A DNA stretch of 64,000 nt from positions 101,116,368 through 101,180,367 of the forward strand of contig NC_058337.1 of assembly GCF_905475395.1 (NCBI RefSeq), in the 5' to 3' direction. The position numbers were made by a program, and so were the translations under genes. Within the stretch, counting starts at the first letter, position 1; each line of letters opens with the position of its first letter. The notes beneath the pieces are model-generated. The model made no database searches and had not been told where the DNA came from. It saw nothing but the letters and a program-made list of their open reading frames with translations. Source of the DNA: Chrysoperla carnea. Lineage: Eukaryota > Arthropoda > Insecta > Neuroptera > Chrysopidae. Shown here piece by piece: positions 58,540-64,000 of this stretch.

Positions 58540-58658
58540 GTAGAGTTCTATCAAAACTAAGTGGCACTGAACAAGAGAGAGTATAGATACGAGTGCACAT
58601 ACATATACATCATACACTCTCTCTTGCTCGGTGCCACTTTGGTTTGATTGAGCTCTAC
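58540..58658. repeat. 119-bp hairpin
   Basis: GTAGAGTTCTATCAAAACTA and AGTGGCACTGAACAAGAGAG in the left arm pair with the inverse of CTCTCTTGCTCGGTGCCACT and TTGGTTTGATTGAGCTCTAC in the right. Arms are about 45 nt with few mismatches and the loop is about 28 nt. It is probably a tiny MITE; the size would also suit a microRNA precursor. Confidence 0.75.
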
Positions 58659-59671
58659 TAATGTTACACAATACGTCAGCTGTATAGCTACAGATATACG
58701 TCTATAAGCATGTCGGTGACGCGAACGCACGAGATTTCTCCGTGAGGTTTGGTAAAATTTGTCACGAGTTAAAAAATACTTAAAATCATCAAATTAATTT
58801 TCTGACCGGAACTACAAGATAATCTTTATTTTCATCAATAACGCTGAAAATCCGCCTTTTATTTTTTCAAATGCTTATATTTCGAAAACGATGAAGCAAG
58901 ATAAAAATGCTGGGAATTGTTCATAATATAAAATAAAATAGTTTCTTTTAATTGTTAAGTTCAATAATGTAATAAATAGAGAATCACGTGTACGGAAGTG
59001 GCGTACTTCTGTTCCACCCTAAGGAGATAAATCGAAAAAGCACAAGTTCGCATGTATATATATGACTTTGTTAAGTACACTCAGGCAAACATTTTCTACC
59101 GACTCCCATAAAAATATACTGACGAGAAGTCTGACTATTCCGTGGTCAAATGCTTTATTTCCTACAGTATCAGGAAAATTGTAAAAACATAAAATTTATC
59201 GTATTTATGACTTCACTGAAAACTTGTCATTTCAAGATTTGAAATCTATTGCTTAAAAAAAAAAAAGATTCAGTCCATTTTTTGTTTTTAATTTTTTTGG
59301 CGGTTTATCATCTAGCTTCCATTAAAAAAAAAGATGGTCTTTAAAAACTCATGATGATTTTTCTCAGCTGTTTATATCTTCAAAAGCTTTGGAAAATTGT
59401 TGATTTCTGCGTCTTTTTTGTCTTGATAGTCATAGTTTCCAAAATTTCATTAAACACTAACTCGGTTTGACTGTTTTGTACCTACACAAGTTGTGGGTGA
59501 TACTTTCTCTTGTTCACTATTATTATTTAATAGAACAAATTGAAATTTGAAATAAATTCTTAAAATATGCGGTGGGTCGTTTCAACATCTTTTGATGACT
59601 TAAAACGCCACCTACTTAAGTAATTAAAAGAACATTATTAAACTATTAGTAGAGTGAAATTACGCCTTGTG
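58659..59671. other. No gene seen
   Basis: AT-rich, unassigned sequence between the hairpin and the large palindrome. Confidence 0.4.
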
Positions 59672-61656
59672 TATGGATTAAAAGTTCGAGCAACGAAACT
59701 TTGGGGTTTTTCTTTTCACATCAAAATAAGTATTTTTTGAAATTTTTTACTTTCCCGGAGTGGTGCAACATGTTTAAAAAACAAAATGGCGTCAAAAATG
59801 AAATTTTTTTCAGAAATTTTATCATTTTTATTTTATATTCGCAAAAGGAGGCATCGGTGCATATCCAAATTTGGTAGGTTTGTAGTCCATGTTAAGAACT
59901 ACTCCTCATAATTTTTTGGTGGGGTTTCGTCCCTTCCCCTCCCAGTTATATATATATGTATACACACATATGGTAAAACAGTTTATTTGACTATAACTTG
60001 AAAAATATTCGATTGATTTTAATGAAACTAATATCAATAGTAGGTTTTATTACTTACAACTTTCGGTTAAAATTTTAGCGAAATCCGTTAAATAGTTCGG
60101 CCAAAATTTCCAATTTAGGAAATTGTTTAAAATGGCTGCCATTTTATGCCATTTTGTCCTACGAGGTTAAATTTTTTTTTAAATTGTAGCATTTTTTATT
60201 ATCTTTCGATTTTATAATAAGTGGCTTGCCCGTAAAATGACTCCTTGATCCATATTTTTGCGAAAAACGGAAAATTTAGCACTTTCTGGAAATAATTGTT
60301 TGGGGGGTGTATGGACTGGCTTTGGGGGGTGTTTTTTGCTTTGGCATGAGAAAACTATTTTTAAAAGAGGTCTATATGGTTTAAAGCAAAATTTTTAAGT
60401 TTTAACCCCCGCGCTGTAAGGGGGAAGGGGTGTATGAAATAAATGTGTCTTAAAAGATTTTAAAAAGAGGTCAAAATAGTTTAAAATGCTAAAGTAACCC
60501 AAAATTTTAGATGCTTTTATTAATATAGCACTTTTTACAACATCCTCCCCTTCCCCTCCCGCTTTCATAATTTTTGCAAATTCAAAATTTTTATGACGTA
60601 TAAAGGGGTTTTTGGGGTCCCTGATCTCGAATTTTGCAATAGATTATCAAAAACAATTGTAATATTTTTAGGGGGTGTACTTATTTGGGCCAAAAGTTCT
60701 AGATCAGCGACCCCCAAAACCTCTTTATACGTCATAAAAATTTTGAATTTGCAAAAAATATGAAAGCGGGAGGGGAAGGGGAGGATGTTGTAAAAAGTGC
60801 TATATTAATAAAAGCATCTAAAATTTTGGGTTACTTTAGCATTTTAAACTATTTTGACCTCTTTTTAAAATCTTTTAAGACACATTTATTTCATACACCC
60901 CTTCCCCCTTACAGCGCGGGGGTTAAAACTTAAAAATTTTGCTTTAAACCATATAGACCTCTTTTAAAAATAGTTTTCTCATGCCAAAGCAAAAAACACC
61001 CCCCAAAGCCAGTCCATACACCCCCCAAACAATTATTTCCAGAAAGTGCTAAATTTTCCGTTTTTCGCAAAAATATGGATCAAGGAGTCATTTTACGGGC
61101 AAGCCACTTATTATAAAATCGAAAGATAATAAAAAATGCTACAATTTAAAAAAAAATTTAACCTCGTAGGACAAAATGGCATAAAATGGCAGCCATTTTA
61201 AACAATTTCCTAAATTGGAAATTTTGGCCGAACTATTTAACGGATTTCGCTAAAATTTTAACCGAAAGTTGTAAGTAATAAAACCTACTATTGATATTAG
61301 TTTCATTAAAATCAATCGAATATTTTTCAAGTTATAGTCAAATGAACTGTTTTACCATATGTGTGTATACATATATATATAACTGGGAGGGGAAGGGACG
61401 AAACCCCACCAAAAAATTATGAGGAGTAGTTCTTAACATGGACTACAAACCTACCAAATTTGGATATGCACCGATGCCTCCTTTTGCGAATATAAAATAA
61501 AAATGATAAAATTTCTGAAAAAAATTTCATTTTTGACGCCATTTTGTTTTTTAAACATGTTGCACCACTCCGGGAAAGTAAAAAATTTCAAAAAATACTT
61601 ATTTTGATGTGAAAAGAAAAACCCCAAAGTTTCGTTGCTCGAACTTTTAATCCATA
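59672..61656. mobile_element. Near-perfect ~2-kb palindrome (foldback element)
   Basis: The left arm (59672 to about 60640) and right arm (about 60690-61656) are inverted copies with almost no differences. The sum of paired coordinates stays at 121328-121329 from the outer ends to the loop, so there is at most one net indel over ~970 bp. The ends are TGGATTAAAAGTTCGAGCAA and its inverse, flanked by TA. The loop is about 50 bp (around 60640-60690). The arms contain GC-rich words (CATCCTCCCCTTCCCCTCCC; AACCCCCGCGCTGTAAG) and the ATGGCTGCCATTTTATGCC repeat. No coding region is seen. Confidence 0.95.
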
Positions 61657-61997
61657 TAACAGCCTTTTTTTGTTTAGATTTACTCCAGTATATAGCAATA
61701 TTTAAAGTTACAACACGTATGTTAAATCAATAAAATAAAATTAATTGATTTTTTATTTGAATTTTAAAAAATATATGCTTTTGTAAAAATATTTGATAAT
61801 TTTAATTACAAAAATATGTTTCTATGATAGCATGAAGTCCAGAACAAGTTTAAATATAAACTGACTTAAAAATATGAATTGTCATCTCTTACTTTAATCA
61901 TTTGGTTTAAAAAAATGAGTCATTTTACAGATTTTGAGGCACTCTTTTCGAATTTCCACTTTGCTACCTCGTATTCTTGCGCTTGCTTGTACTATTC

Positions 61998-62396
61998 GTT
62001 GTGAGCGTAGTCATGGTAGGGACAATAAAATCGATGCCAGCGCTTCCAGTGAAAAATTTTGGCGATAAAAGAGGCTGTTGTGACTAATTTGCAGTTCTTT
62101 ACATGTGAATGTTATAGAAAATGTCAAATTAAAATTATTGAAAAACACTAATTAATTAAACTTAATGCATTAAAAATTGTGAAAATAAGAAATCAAATTG
62201 CACAAATATTATTTATCAAATGTAAATTATCCTAATTATTTATTTAAATTTGTGAGACAATAATATTAAATTTTCAATGACAGTCATAAATGCAATCCAT
62301 ACAATTATATATGCATCCATACAATTCTATAATTAAAGTAGTGTATCGTTACCATGGAAACGCCTCCTATAAAACTCACGCACGGTGCGAATAGCG
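61998..62396 (+). repeat. Family B copy 6 (full short form)
   Basis: From TCGTTGTGAGCGTAGTCATG through ATGCCAGCGCTTCCAGTGAA, GTTATAGAAAATGTCAAATT and CATGGAAACGCCTCCTATAA to GCACGGTGCGAATAG. It is the best reference copy for the family. Confidence 0.88.
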
Positions 62397-62519
62397 AGGG
62401 TTATGTGTATGACCGGTATGTATGTATGTTCATCTCTGCTCACCTATCTTCTAAACTATTATAAACCATGTGATGTCACATTAAATTGAATATGGTGTCA
62501 TCTAAAGGATATGAAGTTA

Positions 62520-63452
62520 CTAGAGTGATACCCACCCGCTTCGCTGGGTTTAAAAGTAAAGATTGATAAATATTGCTCTCGCTTATCCCATTTCTATAAC
62601 ACTTGAAATAATGGTAAGGCTTGTTTTACACAGGTAAAATATATGTATGGTTTTCTATTTTTTTAAATGTATAATAGTAATTATTCATTGAGTATATCAG
62701 AAAGATGGCCGTGAAATATTTTATATTGACTATTTTTACAGAAATCTGTAATTTATGGTAATGTCAAATGTCAAATTAAATTTAATGTTTTTATTTTTTT
62801 TAAATATATCTTTATAAATTATAGTTCATGTGTTATTCTGATATATCAGCTATATTGCTGTACAGTTTCATTAAAAACCATTCGCTAGTTTAAGGTAGTA
62901 CCAGCATGAAATCACTTTTCGACAGATTTGGCCGAATTTTTTTTCTCGGGTTTATAATAGCTTTATTTATGAATTCCTAAAATTTCATAATTTTTGACCG
63001 TTTAGATCGCGAGATATTTAAAGACAAAGTTCGCGATTTTGAGGGTCATGTCCCATTTAAAGCATGTAAAATGTCCGGTCTCTCCAACTATTTTTTATGA
63101 TATTATTATATATTGAAGAAAAAGTAGAAAAAAATGTTTATACAATACAATTCTAAAAAAAAAATTTAGAAATTAATTTTCACTTTCGAGATATTAATTT
63201 TGACGTAAATTGATCGAAATTGGGACGTTGGCATAATTATTTCCCATTTTAAACGGTCAAAATTTCTGAAACTTTGGGAATTAATAGTAAGCATTATTAA
63301 ATTCTTAAATTTAATTTTTCGTTAAATTCTGTCGAAAAAAAAATTGTACCATTGCTTTAACATAGAAACTGCAAATACCATGCTGGAACATCGTTAAGCG
63401 TGAAAGCGTAACAAACAAACCTATGCTTACTTTCGCATTTATAATATATAGA
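62520..63452 (-). mobile_element. Helitron-like element with internal insertion
   Basis: On the minus strand the right edge gives TCTATATATTATAAATGCGA then TTTGTTTGTTACGCTTTCAC (a typical Helitron 5' end), and the left edge gives the hairpin CCCAGCGAAGCGGG and the terminus CTAG (62520-62523) followed by T. The 5' flanking base is not the expected A. Inside, about 62893-63385, a region with inverted CTTTTCGACAGAT / ATTCTGTCGAAAA and TACCAGCATG / CATGCTGG words may be a nested MITE. Confidence 0.7.
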
Positions 63453-64000
63453 GGTGATCGAAAAACAATTTTCGATTTAATGATAGCGTTCTTGGTATCA
63501 AATGAAAAGGCATAATTAGCACTGTTCAAAAATATATATATTGTTATACTTAATTACGTAATTATAACCGCAAAATAGTTTAAACTTTTATTTCTGTCAT
63601 TTAATATCTGCCTATGAAAAAAGATTTTTTATATTCTGGAATATAAACATAAAAAGCTTAAATAAATTTCACTTAAAAATTTAAAACAGATGTTTTAATG
63701 TTTATTTAATGCATTTTCATCTCCTAAAGACGCAATTAACATAACGAGCTTTTGGTTAAAATTTGCCGAAAATGGCACTAATTATTCATAATAGTTGTAT
63801 CTACCTATTATTATACTACTTATTATTATTATTGAAATTATTTTTTAAATTATTATTGAAGATGTCGCTTGCTTATGTATACGAACCCAACAAATAATAA
63901 TAAATTTACATACAAGTGTGTTGTATATAGAATCATACACCTCCGCAAAGTCGCTTCTGGTATTCAAATAGGTATATATTTATAATGTGCTCAATCATTC
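63453..64000. other. No gene seen
   Basis: AT-rich sequence to the window edge, with TTATTATTATTATTG tracts at about 63819-63855. Confidence 0.4.

Overview
This window is AT-rich eukaryotic DNA from an insect. I base that on one clearly recognisable gene, a Brainiac-type beta-1,3-N-acetylglucosaminyltransferase (brn), and on a repeat load of mariner, Tigger/pogo, hAT, Helitron and tRNA-derived SINE types. The order of insect cannot be fixed from what I can see. There are no bacterial features, CRISPR arrays, rRNA genes or free-standing tRNA genes.

Coding content is very low. The only intact gene is brn (minus strand, 5215-6444, intronless, 409 codons). About 660 bp upstream, in divergent orientation, an ATG at 7104 is followed after 19 bp by a strong GTAAGT donor. 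This may be the first coding exon of a second gene whose introns would fill the rest of the window. A 41-nt candidate micro-exon at 45564-45604 keeps the frame open when joined to it, and its acceptor has the form of a recursive splice site. Both are hypotheses. The other coding remnants come from mobile elements: a Tigger transposase C-terminus (about 19400-19574), mariner transposase N-termini (36.1-38.0 kb), and a frameshifted copy of a repeated insect protein family (39885-40590).

Layout. 0-5.1 kb: MITEs, including an hAT-type MITE at 2468-2793 with perfect terminal inverted repeats (TIRs) and target-site duplications (TSDs), and another hAT-like MITE ending 98 bp past the brn stop. 5.2-7.1 kb: brn and the putative divergent promoter. 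8.5-33 kb: dense copies of a ~560-bp family I call A, plus a Helitron, hAT MITEs, a Tigger derivative, family B repeats and a SINE. 33-42 kb: an hAT MITE, two palindromic mariner derivatives (one nested inside a family A copy), a 520-bp repeat, the broken protein gene and further A copies. 45.9-48.1 kb: a SINE, a GC-rich island and a ~295-bp tandem array. 54.6-55.3 kb: a well-delimited Helitron. 56.7-61.7 kb: two large foldback elements, one an almost perfect ~2-kb palindrome. 62-64 kb: family B and a Helitron-like element.

Family labels used below: A = ~560-bp element with internal hairpins and a GACA/GACGGACA microsatellite, 18 copies or fragments; B = element ending in a GCACCGTGCGTGAG motif; D = tRNA-derived SINE; E = hAT-like MITE with a TAGTGATG terminus; G = MITE with a GATGTACGAACGCC terminus; H = ~240-bp repeat near 17 kb; K = ~520-bp repeat with TAGGGTATT ends. 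The most notable features are the number of long self-complementary structures (five longer than 350 bp), the density of family A, the SINE tail that matches the insect telomere motif, and the possible very long intron with a recursive splice site.
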